Counted from the first letter of the stretch, positions 34,601 to 43,332 are shown. The stretch is 53,124 nucleotides of DNA from an uncultured Allobaculum sp. (GCA_910577085.1 CAJTLE010000006.1:1-53124), one strand, 5' to 3'. A program made the numbers and translations. The notes: generated by a model from the sequence alone, not told the origin.

Positions 34601-35313
34601 TCAACAACCTCGATGTTGACCACATCACTGAATCGATTGACAAGCTGGCTTCTGAAATTGAAAAAGCTCAGATTTTCATGGTTGTCGGCGGTTTCTCGCT
34701 GGCTGACGAACCAGATGGATCCGGTAAATTTATCGTTTCCGTTCTGCGCAACCCGAAAATTAAAGCCGCTCTCAATACGATGCGCGCCAATGAAGGTCTG
34801 ATTCTGGGGATCTGTAATGGATTCCAGGCTCTGGTTAAATCCGGTCTGCTGCCATTTGGTGATCTGGATAAAGAGGGAAGTGAACTGGCAACCCTGTTCC
34901 ATAACGACATCAACCGTCACGTCTCCCATGTGGCCAGAACCCGTATCACTTCCAACAAGTCTCCATGGCTTCAGGAATTCGAACCGGGCCAGATCCATTC
35001 CGTTGCAATTTCCCATGGCGAAGGAAAATTCATGGCGGATCCAGAACTGCTCAAATCTCTGGCTGAAAACGGTCAGATTGCAACCCAGTATGTCGACGAA
35101 AACGGCAATCCAACCATGGATGGCGAAGACAACCTCAACGGATCCAACCTGGCCATTGAAGGCATTCTGAGCGCCGATGGCATGATCTTTGGCAAAATGG
35201 GTCACTCCGAACGATATGAAGACGGCCTGTTCCAGAACATTGCCGGTGACCGCGATCAGAATATCTTCGCTTCCGGTGTTCACTTCTTCACCCATGAAGG
35301 AGAAGAAAATTGA
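31603..35313 (+). CDS. purL: Phosphoribosylformylglycinamidine synthase, single-chain
   Basis: Converts FGAR to FGAM with glutamine and ATP. At 1236 residues it is the large form with both synthetase and glutaminase, so no purS or purQ is needed. The N-terminal ~200 residues replace PurS. Then comes HCRHTTF with the catalytic His, the GGATCIGGAIRDPLSGR and GGKDSMSGT nucleotide-binding regions, and from about 965 a class I glutamine amidotransferase domain with FPGQNCEID, the nucleophile Cys1071 in GICNGFQ and the His-Glu pair in GHSERYED near 1201-1204. It is coupled to purE upstream by ATGA and to purF* downstream by a TTG start overlapping its stop. A long antisense frame over its 3' part is a shadow. 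Confidence 0.97.
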   Translation: MNTRRLIKKKPAYQIESQSMQQTLIKDLSLDPDFSLEMYVIYDIFNADDNDIALLEENVIAEPAVDEVLESVDTTGKSVLAFEYLPGQYDQRADSAMQCLMLLNNKKDVRIHSGTLMVMDHVSDDQLAAIEHYMINPVESRKKNMDILDDSQNVAIQDVPVLEGFIDYDKDQLDAMRSSLGLAMSLEDLAFIQDYFKNQEHRNPTMTEVRVLDTYWSDHCRHTTFETILKDVHFNNETFNEQIEAAWNTYLDLRKENNRTEKPVTLMDLATIAGRTLRKRGKLDDQEVSDEINACSVEVEVDVNGVNEPWLLMFKNETHNHPTEIEPFGGAATCIGGAIRDPLSGRSYVYQAMRITGAGDINAPLSETLEHKLPQSKISKTAARGYSSYGNQIGLATTYVEEIFDPGYVAKRMEVGGVVGAAPKNHVKREKPAAGDVIVYIGGATGRDGIGGATGSSKEHNDTSLDTCSSEVQKGNALMERKLQRLFRNPDATRLIKKANDFGAGGVSVAVGELADGLIIDLDAVPVKYTGLDGTELAISESQERMAVCIANEDLDAFLKECEKENLNAIKVADVIEEPRLIMNWRGDTIVDLDRHFLDTNGVRQEVEAIIEPGEEACSPFAAKENANAKTLKEVLVEANTADQSGLSEMFDASIGKSTVLMPFGGKTQHTPEIGSVQKLPVDGFTTTCSLMTYGFDPKLSRFSPWLGSQYSVIEALARLAALGADPFKARLSNQEYFERLNKDPEKWGYPLQALLGLVKAQLEFETPAIGGKDSMSGTFNDLHVPPTLITFAVTTAKTDDIVVGEFTGANHPVYLLKHQPLENGEPDYEALRENFRSFAKAHKEGKVLSARTVKDGGIGAAAAIMSFGNEIGVDIKTDEPYSFNLGSLLVETSEPVEEKNWIRLGTTNDSNTIAINEETMTIPEAYAVWTSRYSGLYPRTVAHEEVEIDTPLAKGERRYSKVKVEKPVVVIPVFPGQNCEIDTAAKFSRAGADVHTVVFNNLDVDHITESIDKLASEIEKAQIFMVVGGFSLADEPDGSGKFIVSVLRNPKIKAALNTMRANEGLILGICNGFQALVKSGLLPFGDLDKEGSELATLFHNDINRHVSHVARTRITSNKSPWLQEFEPGQIHSVAISHGEGKFMADPELLKSLAENGQIATQYVDENGNPTMDGEDNLNGSNLAIEGILSADGMIFGKMGHSERYEDGLFQNIAGDRDQNIFASGVHFFTHEGEEN

Positions 35314-36677
35314 AGTCCCATCAGAATTCAGCCGGTTTAGCCGCGGCGTGGAATGTTTCGGATGCCTCGAGTGTTGTTTACTATCTGCTGCATGGCCTGC
35401 AGCATCGAGGCTCCGACAGCGCCGGCATTGCCAGCGGCGATGGACAGACCGTCAAAGTCTATAAGAGCTTTGGCATGCTTGCGGAAAGCTTCAATCCTGA
35501 AAAACTGGCTGAACTGGATGGTCAGTACGCGTTAGGTCAGGTCCGAATGGCCACCGAAAGCGATATGGGAACCGCAAACCTGCAGCCGATGATGGTCAGA
35601 GCTCACCAGGGCTCCTTTGCGATCGCAACCGCTGGCATGATTTCAAATGCCCCAAGTCTTCGTAAACATATGGAAGCTGACGGCCTGATCTTCCAGGGCA
35701 CTTCCGATGCGGAAGTTATCACCCATCTGATTCAGATGGCCCCGGGCAAGCTGGTCGACAAAATCGAAACTGCAACCCAGATTCTCAAAGGCCCTTACGC
35801 CTTTATCCTGATGACCCGCCACACGATGTACGCGGTGGTCAGCAGACTGGCGATCAGTCAGCTGTATTACGTGCCCTATCAGGATGGTTACCTGTTTGCA
35901 TCGGAAACTTCAGCATTTGGCATGTTTGATGTCGGCAAGCCCATTGCCATCGAGCCAGGACAGATGATTTTCCTGGGCCGGCATGGCTTTACGACTCGAC
36001 AGATGGATGTCGGAGCGAAATATCCATGCGCGATGGAGGCGGTTTACTACTCCAGAGAAGATTCGCTGTTCAAAGATCAGTCGGTGCATAAAATCCGTCA
36101 GAAACTTGGCGCGGCTTTAGCCAAAGGGGAAAGCGAAAAAGCCGATATTGTCATCGGTGTGCCCGATACGGCCATCTCGGCAGCTGCCGCTTTTGCCAGA
36201 GAGCTGAAAATTCCATATGAAATCGGTCTGATTAAAAACCGGTATGTCGGCTCGACATTCGTCAAACCGATCAAGGAACAAAAGGAAGAAGAAATCAAAA
36301 CCCGCCTGAATGCGATCAGCTCGATTGTCAAAGGCAAATCGGTCTTCCTGGTCGATGACTCGGTTCAGAAAGGCAATACGGCTTCCTTTCTGTGCCGACT
36401 GTTAAAAGAAGCCGGAGCGAAAGAAGTCCATCTGCGCATTGCGGCTCCAGAGATTGATCATTCGTGTTTCTATGGCACGGAATACATTGAACAAAGCAAG
36501 CTGATGGCGGCAAATTACGATCTCGATGAGATGAAAGAGCTGTTCCATGCAGATTCACTTCGCTTTTTGAAACTTGAAGATTTTGAAGAAGTTTTAGGGG
36601 ATTCGATCTGTACCGCCTGCATGAGCGGTCGGTATTTTGGCAAACTTTACGACTATGACCCTGGAAAGGAAAACTGA
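35310..36677 (+). CDS. PurF paralogue lacking the glutaminase nucleophile (putative pseudoenzyme)
   Basis: 455 residues, clearly of the amidophosphoribosyltransferase family, in the place (between purL and purM) where purF usually sits. Canonical PurF starts with a catalytic Cys in ECGVFG; here the aligned stretch is SAGLAAAW, with Ala for Cys. The oxyanion segment HNGQIVN is TAGMISN, losing the Asn. HVRYSTAG becomes QVRMATES, and GTSDAE is kept. In the transferase half the PRPP loop DDSIVRGTTS is DDSVQKGNTA, and RTF plus the following Arg-rich flexible loop are changed. All four Fe-S cysteines are retained (PCAMEAVYY, HSCFYG, ICTAC). The start is TTG, with GGAG upstream, and overlaps the purL stop. 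The frame is intact and coupled, so it is probably translated. It may be a regulatory or ammonia-using partner of the intact PurF at 45002. Glutaminase activity is not expected. Confidence 0.85.
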   Translation: MKSHQNSAGLAAAWNVSDASSVVYYLLHGLQHRGSDSAGIASGDGQTVKVYKSFGMLAESFNPEKLAELDGQYALGQVRMATESDMGTANLQPMMVRAHQGSFAIATAGMISNAPSLRKHMEADGLIFQGTSDAEVITHLIQMAPGKLVDKIETATQILKGPYAFILMTRHTMYAVVSRLAISQLYYVPYQDGYLFASETSAFGMFDVGKPIAIEPGQMIFLGRHGFTTRQMDVGAKYPCAMEAVYYSREDSLFKDQSVHKIRQKLGAALAKGESEKADIVIGVPDTAISAAAAFARELKIPYEIGLIKNRYVGSTFVKPIKEQKEEEIKTRLNAISSIVKGKSVFLVDDSVQKGNTASFLCRLLKEAGAKEVHLRIAAPEIDHSCFYGTEYIEQSKLMAANYDLDEMKELFHADSLRFLKLEDFEEVLGDSICTACMSGRYFGKLYDYDPGKEN

Positions 36678-36678
36678 A

Positions 36679-37710
36679 ATGGCAGATCAATATAAAGCAG
36701 CTGGCGTTGATTTAGAAGCTGGCTATGACAGTGTCCGCCGCATCAAATCGCATGTGGCCCGCACCAAAGTTCCTGGCGCGATCGATTCGATCGGCGCATT
36801 TGGCGGCATGTTTGACTTAAAAGAAGCCGGCCTGCACGATCCGGTTCTGGTTTCCGGAACCGACGGCGTCGGCACCAAACTGATGCTCGCTTTTGAAATG
36901 GACAAACATGACACCATCGGCATCGATGCCGTGGCGATGTGTGTCAACGACGTTCTCGTTCAGGGAGCAGCCCCGCTGTTTTTCCTGGATTACATCGCAG
37001 TCGGCAAAAACCATCCAGAAGTGATCGAACAGATCGTTAAAGGTGTAGCCGATGGCTGCGTTCAGTCCGAATGTGCTCTGATCGGCGGAGAAACCGCTGA
37101 AATGCCGGATATGTATGATGTTCATCATTATGATCTGGCTGGCTTCTGTGTGGGCGGTGTTGATCGCGACAAACTGCTGACTAATGAAAAAGTCAAAGCG
37201 GGTGACGTGCTGATCGGCCTGCCATCTTCCGGTGTTCATTCCAACGGCTTCTCACTGGTGCGCAAGGTTCTGTTTAAAGACAACCACCTGGATGCCCATG
37301 CTGAATTTGAAGAACTGGGCGGCAAGCGACTGGGCGATGTTTTGCTGGAACCAACCCGCATTTACGTCAAACCTGTAAAACACCTCTTTGGTAAAGCCGA
37401 CCTGCACGGTATGGCCCACATTACCGGCGGTGGTTTCTTCGAAAATATTCCACGGATGCTGCATGAAGGTCAGGGTGTATCGATCAACCTCGACAGCTTC
37501 CCAAGACCAGCAATCTTTGACTTCATCCAGAAACGTTCCAACATTACCGAACAGGAAATGTACAACGTCTTCAACATGGGTATCGGTTTTGTCATTGCGG
37601 TTGACCCCTCTCAGGCCGCTCTCGTTCAGGATCTGCTCAAAGAAGTCGGCCAGGACAGCTATGTGATTGGTGAAGTCACCGATTCTGGAAAGGTAGAACT
37701 GCATCGATGA
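36679..37710 (+). CDS. purM: Phosphoribosylformylglycinamidine cyclo-ligase
   Basis: Closes the imidazole ring (FGAM to AIR) with ATP. The 343-residue protein has YKAAGVDLEAGYDSVRRIKSH, GGMFDL, LVSGTDGVGTKL, the GAAPLFFLDYIA and GGETAEMPDMY segments and GIGFVIAV. The start at 36679 has AAAGGAAA upstream and lies one base after the purF* stop; the upstream frame from 36637 is rejected. Its stop overlaps the purN ATG. Confidence 0.96.
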   Translation: MADQYKAAGVDLEAGYDSVRRIKSHVARTKVPGAIDSIGAFGGMFDLKEAGLHDPVLVSGTDGVGTKLMLAFEMDKHDTIGIDAVAMCVNDVLVQGAAPLFFLDYIAVGKNHPEVIEQIVKGVADGCVQSECALIGGETAEMPDMYDVHHYDLAGFCVGGVDRDKLLTNEKVKAGDVLIGLPSSGVHSNGFSLVRKVLFKDNHLDAHAEFEELGGKRLGDVLLEPTRIYVKPVKHLFGKADLHGMAHITGGGFFENIPRMLHEGQGVSINLDSFPRPAIFDFIQKRSNITEQEMYNVFNMGIGFVIAVDPSQAALVQDLLKEVGQDSYVIGEVTDSGKVELHR

Positions 37711-38294
37711 ACGCGATCGTTTTTGCTTCCGGAAGCGGAACCAATTTTGACGCGCTGGTTAATGTCAGCAGACAGGGAAAACTGGATGTCGATCTGGTCG
37801 GCGTTGTCTGCGATAAAGAACATGCACCAGTTCGTCAGAAGGCAGTCAACTATGGACTGCCGGAGCGCTGGTTCAATCCGAAAGCCTATGCCAATAAGGC
37901 GGAATATGAAAAAGCCATTCTCGAATGGCTGGATGAGCTGGATGTGGAAATGGTCATCCTTTCTGGCTATATGCGCATCGTTGGCAAGACTTTATTAGAA
38001 GCCTATCCAAACCGGATCGTCAATCTGCACCCGGCCCTGCTGCCTAACTTTCCAGGCGCCCATGCCATTCTCGATGCGTATGAGGCCAAAGTGCCTCAGA
38101 CGGGGGTGACGGTTCACTACATTGATGAAAACATCGACAGCGGACCGATCATTATTCAGGAGCCAGTGGTTATTGATCCCACATGGAGTCTCGACCAGCT
38201 CGAGACAGCGGTTCATGCCAAGGAATACGACCTGTTCTATCGCGGCATTAACCAGGCAGCCAAAGACATTGCAGCCCTGAAATCTAACGATTAA
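37707..38294 (+). CDS. purN: Phosphoribosylglycinamide formyltransferase
   Basis: Transfers the formyl group from 10-formyl-THF to GAR. The 195-residue protein shows VFASGSGTNFDAL, the catalytic NLHPALLPNFPGAHA segment with Asn and His, TGVTVHYIDENIDSGPII with the catalytic Asp, and AVHAKEYDLF. Its formyl donor is supplied by the nearby formate-THF ligase gene. The ATG overlaps the purM stop (ATGA). Confidence 0.96.
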   Translation: MNAIVFASGSGTNFDALVNVSRQGKLDVDLVGVVCDKEHAPVRQKAVNYGLPERWFNPKAYANKAEYEKAILEWLDELDVEMVILSGYMRIVGKTLLEAYPNRIVNLHPALLPNFPGAHAILDAYEAKVPQTGVTVHYIDENIDSGPIIIQEPVVIDPTWSLDQLETAVHAKEYDLFYRGINQAAKDIAALKSND

Positions 38295-38661
38295 CCTGCT
38301 GCAGGCAATTTCAGACGCATACCAGCCCCAAAAGGGGTAAGCGTAAAGAAATTTACAAACCAACAAGTTTTAAACGGACGAAATTTCTAATCAACGAAAT
38401 TTCACCGCAGTCAAAATGCAGATGGATTGAATCCATCTCGCATTCCAACGATTCAGATCAACTCTGCTGCGAGAGATCTGGCGGATTTGTCGAAGCAGAT
38501 TTCCTTATAGACAAGATGGAATTGTCATGGAACTTACCCATGCGGTTTTGACTCCATACAGATGGATTTGATCCTCTATAAATTCCCATATAAATATGGA
38601 ACACAGATGGGCCATTTCTGCAGGGATCCAGGACAATCAAGAAATCAGAAGAGGAGAGACT
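38295..38661. other. Intergenic region purN-purH with palindromic sites
   Basis: 367 bp inside the purine cluster. It holds a CCCCAAAAGGGG hairpin near 38325, two GAAATTTC palindromes (38380-38387, 38396-38403), and a perfect 9-1-9 palindrome AGATGGATT-G-AATCCATCT at 38420-38438 with a degenerate copy at 38560-38577. TATAAA hexamers occur near 38577 and 38592 without convincing -35 boxes. A separate purH promoter under operator control is likely but not proven. No riboswitch core (ZTP, purine, THF) was found. Confidence 0.5.
38420..38438. promoter_or_regulatory. Perfect palindrome upstream of purH
   Basis: AGATGGATT (38420-38428), G, AATCCATCT (38430-38438). A related imperfect copy AGATGGATTTGATCCTCT lies at 38560-38577, nearer the purH start. 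Two like palindromes before one gene point to a repressor site. Confidence 0.5.
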
Positions 38662-40194
38662 ATGAAAAGAGCACTGATCAGCGTTTCCGACAAAACAGGC
38701 CTGACCGATTTTGCGGCTGGACTTCAGAAAGCCGGATACGAAATTATTTCCACCGGCGGTACCCGCAAGGCACTGGAAAATGCAGGTATTTCTACGATTT
38801 CAATTTCCGATGTAACAGGCTTTCCAGAAATCATGGATGGCCGTGTAAAAACCTTACATCCAAACGTACATGGCGCTCTGCTTTGTGTCAGAGACAACCC
38901 TGACCATGTCAGACAGATTGAAGAACTGGGCATCCAGAACATTGATCTGGTTTGCGTCAACCTGTATCCATTTAAAGAAACCGTTCAGAAACCAGGTGTT
39001 ACCCACGAAGAAATTATCGAAAACATCGATATCGGTGGACCAAGCATGCTGCGCTCCGGATCCAAGAACTACCGCTATATTCCTGTCATCTGCGATCCTG
39101 CTGACTACGATAAAGTTCTCGAAGAAATCAATACTTTAGGCGAAACAACACTCGAAACCCGTGAACGTCTTGCCGCGAAAGTTTTCCGTCACACAGCCCG
39201 TTATGACACCATGATTGCTGACTACCTGACTAAGAAAACTGGCGAACAGTTCCCAGAAAGCATGACCATTACGTTCGACAAAGTACAGGATCTGCGTTAT
39301 GGCGAAAACCCACACCAGCATGCTGCTTTCTATAAAGGCATGAATCCTCAGTATTCTCTTGCCAACGCCAAACAGCTGCATGGTAAAGAACTGTCCTACA
39401 ACAACATTCAGGATGGCAACGCCGCTATCGAAGTTCTCAAAGACTGCCAGGGCCATAAAGCTGCCGTTGGTCTGAAACACATGAACCCATGTGGTGTCGG
39501 TATTGGTGAAACCATCAATGAAGCCTGGGATAAAGCTTACGATTCTGACCCTGTTTCCATTTTCGGCGGTATCGTTGCCCTTAACGATGAAGTCGATGAA
39601 GAACTGGCTGAAAAATTAAGCAAGATCTTCCTGGAGATCATCATTGCGCCAAAATTCTCCGATGCAGCTCTGGAAATTCTGACTCGCAAGAAAAACATCC
39701 GTCTGCTCGAACTGGATACAACCTTAGAACCAAACAACACCCTCAAATACACCAACGTCAACGATGGTCTGCTCGTTCAGGATATGGATACTCACCATGT
39801 CAAAGTGGAAGATCTCACCTGCCCAACTGACCGCAAACCAACTGATGAAGAACTCGAACAGCTGCTCTTTGGCTGGAATATCGTTAAACACGTAAAATCC
39901 AATGCGATCGTACTGGTCAAAGACAACCAGACCATCGGTGTTGGTGCCGGCCAGATGAACCGTGTCGGTGCAGCTAAGATTGCCATTGAACAGGCTGGCG
40001 AAAAAGCCAAAGGTTCCGTTATGGCTTCTGATGCCTTCTTCCCAATGCCAGACACTGTTGAAGAAGCCGCAAAAGCTGGCGTAACTGCCATTATTCAGCC
40101 AGGTGGATCCATTAAAGACCAGCTGAGCATTGATGAATGCAACAAGAACGGAATTGCCATGGTCTTCACCGGCGTCCGTCACTTCAAACACTAA
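38662..40194 (+). CDS. purH: Bifunctional AICAR transformylase/IMP cyclohydrolase
   Basis: Carries out the last two steps to IMP. The 510-residue protein has the N-terminal MGS-like cyclohydrolase domain (ALISVSDKTGLTDFAAGL, GGTRKALENAG, MDGRVKTLHPNVHGALL) and the C-terminal transformylase with LRYGENPHQHAA, the KHMNPCGVG segment with the catalytic Lys-His, and ends in FTGVRHFKH. GAGGAG lies before the ATG at 38662. purD follows after 13 bp. Confidence 0.97.
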   Translation: MKRALISVSDKTGLTDFAAGLQKAGYEIISTGGTRKALENAGISTISISDVTGFPEIMDGRVKTLHPNVHGALLCVRDNPDHVRQIEELGIQNIDLVCVNLYPFKETVQKPGVTHEEIIENIDIGGPSMLRSGSKNYRYIPVICDPADYDKVLEEINTLGETTLETRERLAAKVFRHTARYDTMIADYLTKKTGEQFPESMTITFDKVQDLRYGENPHQHAAFYKGMNPQYSLANAKQLHGKELSYNNIQDGNAAIEVLKDCQGHKAAVGLKHMNPCGVGIGETINEAWDKAYDSDPVSIFGGIVALNDEVDEELAEKLSKIFLEIIIAPKFSDAALEILTRKKNIRLLELDTTLEPNNTLKYTNVNDGLLVQDMDTHHVKVEDLTCPTDRKPTDEELEQLLFGWNIVKHVKSNAIVLVKDNQTIGVGAGQMNRVGAAKIAIEQAGEKAKGSVMASDAFFPMPDTVEEAAKAGVTAIIQPGGSIKDQLSIDECNKNGIAMVFTGVRHFKH

Positions 40195-40207
40195 TCAGGT
40201 GCATCCT

Positions 40208-41455
40208 ATGAAAATTCTTGTAATTGGAAAGGGAGGAAGAGAGCATGCCTTAGCGCTGGCTGCTTCCAAGTCCCCTTTATGCACTGAACTTTTTGCAGCA
40301 CCAGGCAACCCGGGCATGGCAGAAATTGCCACCCTGGTGCCAATTGATGACAGCAAAATCTCTGAACTGGCCGACTTTGCGGCCGAAAACGGCATCGATT
40401 TAACGATCGTCGGTCCGGAAAATGCCCTGGCTGATGGCATCGTGGATGAATTTATGGACCGTGGGCTGAAAATCTTTGGCCCAACCAAAGCAGCCACGCA
40501 GGTTGAAGCTTCTAAAGACTTTGCCAAAGGGCTGATGAAAAAACACAACATTCCAACCGCTGGCTACCAGACGTTTACCGACTATGATGCAGCCGCAGCC
40601 TATGTCAAAGAACATGGCGCTCCGATTGTCATCAAGGAAAACGGCCTGAAAGCCGGTAAGGGTGTAACCGTAGCCATGAATGAAGACGATGCTCTGGACG
40701 CTTTAAAAATTGCCTTTGAAATTCCTGGCAACAGCGTGGTCATTGAAGACTACCTGGAAGGCTTTGAATTCTCGTTAATTGCCTTAGTGAACGGCGAAAA
40801 CGTTTATCCATTAGAATGCGCCCAGGACCACAAACGCGTCGGTGATGGCGATACCGGTCCAAATACCGGTGGTATGGGAAGTTATTCTCCAGTGAAGAAA
40901 ATCACCCCGGAACTGGTTGAAGAAACCATGGAAACCATCATGAAACCAATGGCCAAAGCCCTTGTTGAAGAAGGCTGCCCATTTACTGGTTTCCTGTATG
41001 GCGGTCTGATGGTCACTGACAAAGGACCACAGGTCATCGAATTCAACGCCCGCTTTGGCGACCCGGAAGCTGAAGTCATTCTGTGCCGTCTGGAAAGCGA
41101 TTTTGTCAAAGCCATTCTGGATGTCATGGATGGCAAAGAACCGGAACTGACCTGGACAGACAAAACCAGCCATGGTGTCGTTCTGGCCAGTGAAGGCTAC
41201 CCGGCAGGTTCGACCAAAGGCGCTGTCATTGATGGTGTAGATACTGTCGATGGTCTGGTTTACCACATGGGAACCAAAACAGATGATGGCAAGCTGTTAA
41301 CCAACGGCGGCCGCGTGCTGATGGTCGTAACTCTGGCTGACAAGCTGGAAGATGCGATGGCTAAAACATATGAAGAAGTAAAAAAGGTGAACTGCGACAA
41401 GCTGTTCTACCGTACTGATATTGGAAGAAAGGATCTTGTAGATGGCGAAAACTGA
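40208..41455 (+). CDS. purD: Phosphoribosylamine-glycine ligase
   Basis: Joins glycine to phosphoribosylamine, the product of PurF. The 415-residue ATP-grasp protein starts KILVIGKGGREHALALA and contains GPENALADGIVDEF, KENGLKAGKGV, DHKRVGDGDTGPNTGGMGSYSP and FNARFGDPEAEV, the metal and nucleotide residues of the family. The ATG at 40208 is chosen from the conserved start; the ribosome site is weak (AGGTG) and purH lies only 13 bp upstream. It overlaps the fhs start by 14 bp. Confidence 0.96.
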   Translation: MKILVIGKGGREHALALAASKSPLCTELFAAPGNPGMAEIATLVPIDDSKISELADFAAENGIDLTIVGPENALADGIVDEFMDRGLKIFGPTKAATQVEASKDFAKGLMKKHNIPTAGYQTFTDYDAAAAYVKEHGAPIVIKENGLKAGKGVTVAMNEDDALDALKIAFEIPGNSVVIEDYLEGFEFSLIALVNGENVYPLECAQDHKRVGDGDTGPNTGGMGSYSPVKKITPELVEETMETIMKPMAKALVEEGCPFTGFLYGGLMVTDKGPQVIEFNARFGDPEAEVILCRLESDFVKAILDVMDGKEPELTWTDKTSHGVVLASEGYPAGSTKGAVIDGVDTVDGLVYHMGTKTDDGKLLTNGGRVLMVVTLADKLEDAMAKTYEEVKKVNCDKLFYRTDIGRKDLVDGEN

Positions 41456-43109
41456 TTTAGAGATTGCTCAGGAGTGTGTCCTGGAGCCGATTGATGAAAT
41501 TGCAAAAAAAGCAGGCATTGACCCGGCTGCCATTGAACCCTATGGCCGCAACAAAGCCAAAGTAGACCTCAATGTTCTTGATCTTGAAGACCGTAAAGAT
41601 GGCAAACTGATTCTGGTTACTGCCATCAACCCAACCAAAGCTGGTGAAGGCAAATCCACGACAACTGTAGGTCTTGGCGATGCGCTCAACCTGTTAGGTA
41701 AAAATGCGATGATGGCTCTGCGCGAACCTTCTTTAGGCCCAGTATTTGGTCTGAAAGGCGGTGCTGCCGGCGGTGGATACGCTCAGGTTGTTCCTATGGA
41801 AGATATCAACCTGCACTTCACTGGTGACATGCATGCGATCACAACAGCCAACAACCTGCTGAGTGCCATGATTGACAACCATCTTTACCAGGGCAATGAA
41901 CTCAACCTCAATCCTGAAAAAATCAGCTTCAAACGCTGCCTGGATATGAACGACCGCACTCTGCGTCAGGTAGAAATCGGATGCGGTGCCAAAGTTAATG
42001 GTATCGAGCGCACTGATGGCTTCAACATCACCGTTGCTTCCGAAATCATGGCAGCTTTATGCCTTGCTGATGATCTGATGGATCTGAAAAAACGCTTTGG
42101 TGATATGTTAATCGGCTACAACATGGACGATGAACCTGTTTATGTCCGCGATCTGAAATGCGAAGGCGCTATGGCTATGGTCATGAAAGATGCCATCAAA
42201 CCAAACCTTGTTCAGACTCTTGAACACAACCCTGTTCTGATCCATGGCGGACCATTCGCCAATATCGCTCATGGCTGCAACTCTGTCATCGCCACAAAAA
42301 CCGCTCTGAAACTGGCTGACTACGTTGTAACGGAAGCCGGATTCGGTGCTGATCTGGGTGCTGAAAAGTTCCTGGATATCAAGTGCCGCATGGCTGACCT
42401 GCATCCAAATGCAGTTGTCATCGTTGCCACCATCCGTGCCCTCAAACAGCATGGCGGCGTAGCTTTCGAAGATCTGAAAGAAGAAAACGTCGATGCCATG
42501 TTAGAAGGCTGTGCCAACCTGGCAAAACACATTGACACGGTTAAACAGTTCGGTCTGCCATACATCGTTGCGATCAACCAGTTCGACAGCGATACGGAAA
42601 ACGAAATCAAAGCCCTTGAAGACTGGTGCAAAGCCAACGGTCACCCACTGTCCCTTTCTCAGGTTTGGGCAAAAGGCGGTAAAGGTGCTCTCGATCTGGC
42701 TGAAAAAGTGGTTGCTCTTTGCGATGAAGAAAACAACTACGCTCCACTCTACGACGCAGACGCTTCGATCGAAGACAAAATCACAGCCATTGCTCAGAAA
42801 GTCTATGGCGCTAAAGACGTTGTTCTGACCGATGAAGCCAAAGAACAGGTTGAACAGTTCAAAAAGGCTGGCTGGGATAAAATGCCAATCTGCATGGCTA
42901 AAACCCAGATGTCTTTAAGTGATGATCCAAAAGTTATGGGTGCTCCAAAAGACTTCACCATCACCGTTCGTGAACTGCGTCCTTCCTTAGGTGCCGGCTT
43001 TATCGTTGCTCTGACCGGTAAAGTTCTGACCATGCCAGGTCTGCCAAAACATCCATCCGCTCTGGATATGGATATTGACGAAAACGGCAAGATCACTGGA
43101 CTGTTCTAA
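41442..43109 (+). CDS. fhs: Formate-tetrahydrofolate ligase
   Basis: Makes 10-formyl-THF from formate, THF and ATP, the one-carbon donor for PurN and PurH. The 555-residue protein is of normal length and holds the P-loop PTKAGEGKSTTTVGLGDAL near residues 64-83, REPSLGPVFGLKGGAAGGGYAQVVPMEDINLHFTGD, EAGFGADLGAEKF and the C-terminal GAGFIVALTGKVLTMPGLPKHPSA. Its place at the end of the purine operon ties formyl supply to purine synthesis. The start overlaps purD. Confidence 0.97.
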   Translation: MAKTDLEIAQECVLEPIDEIAKKAGIDPAAIEPYGRNKAKVDLNVLDLEDRKDGKLILVTAINPTKAGEGKSTTTVGLGDALNLLGKNAMMALREPSLGPVFGLKGGAAGGGYAQVVPMEDINLHFTGDMHAITTANNLLSAMIDNHLYQGNELNLNPEKISFKRCLDMNDRTLRQVEIGCGAKVNGIERTDGFNITVASEIMAALCLADDLMDLKKRFGDMLIGYNMDDEPVYVRDLKCEGAMAMVMKDAIKPNLVQTLEHNPVLIHGGPFANIAHGCNSVIATKTALKLADYVVTEAGFGADLGAEKFLDIKCRMADLHPNAVVIVATIRALKQHGGVAFEDLKEENVDAMLEGCANLAKHIDTVKQFGLPYIVAINQFDSDTENEIKALEDWCKANGHPLSLSQVWAKGGKGALDLAEKVVALCDEENNYAPLYDADASIEDKITAIAQKVYGAKDVVLTDEAKEQVEQFKKAGWDKMPICMAKTQMSLSDDPKVMGAPKDFTITVRELRPSLGAGFIVALTGKVLTMPGLPKHPSALDMDIDENGKITGLF

Positions 43110-43261
43110 GCCAAAATAAAATCCGCTTTGAACGGAAAACGATCCACAAACCCTGTTTTCTAACGGCCCCCGTTTTAAATGATTTAAGTTTCTAACGATC
43201 TCCAGCTTTTAACTATTCTCAGTTTCCGTTTCTGGAAGCTTTTGGGATAACAAAACAAATT

Positions 43262-43332
43262 CAGCCATACTTTTCCCTGGTGGATGCTGATCTTTGATCA
43301 GCCCTCCCAGTTTGAAAGGTATGGCTTTTTTG
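43262..43332 (+). terminator. Branched terminator of the purH-purD-fhs unit
   Basis: GCCATACTTTTC pairs with GAAAGGTATGGC (one wobble), enclosing an inner perfect GCTGATC-TTT-GATCAGC stem, and TTTTTT follows. It lies about 155 bp after the fhs stop. Confidence 0.8.

Noticed and set aside
34267..35295. 342-codon minus-strand open frame opposite the 3' part of purL
   Set aside because: It is a codon-bias shadow of purL; it has no ribosome site or recognisable domain.
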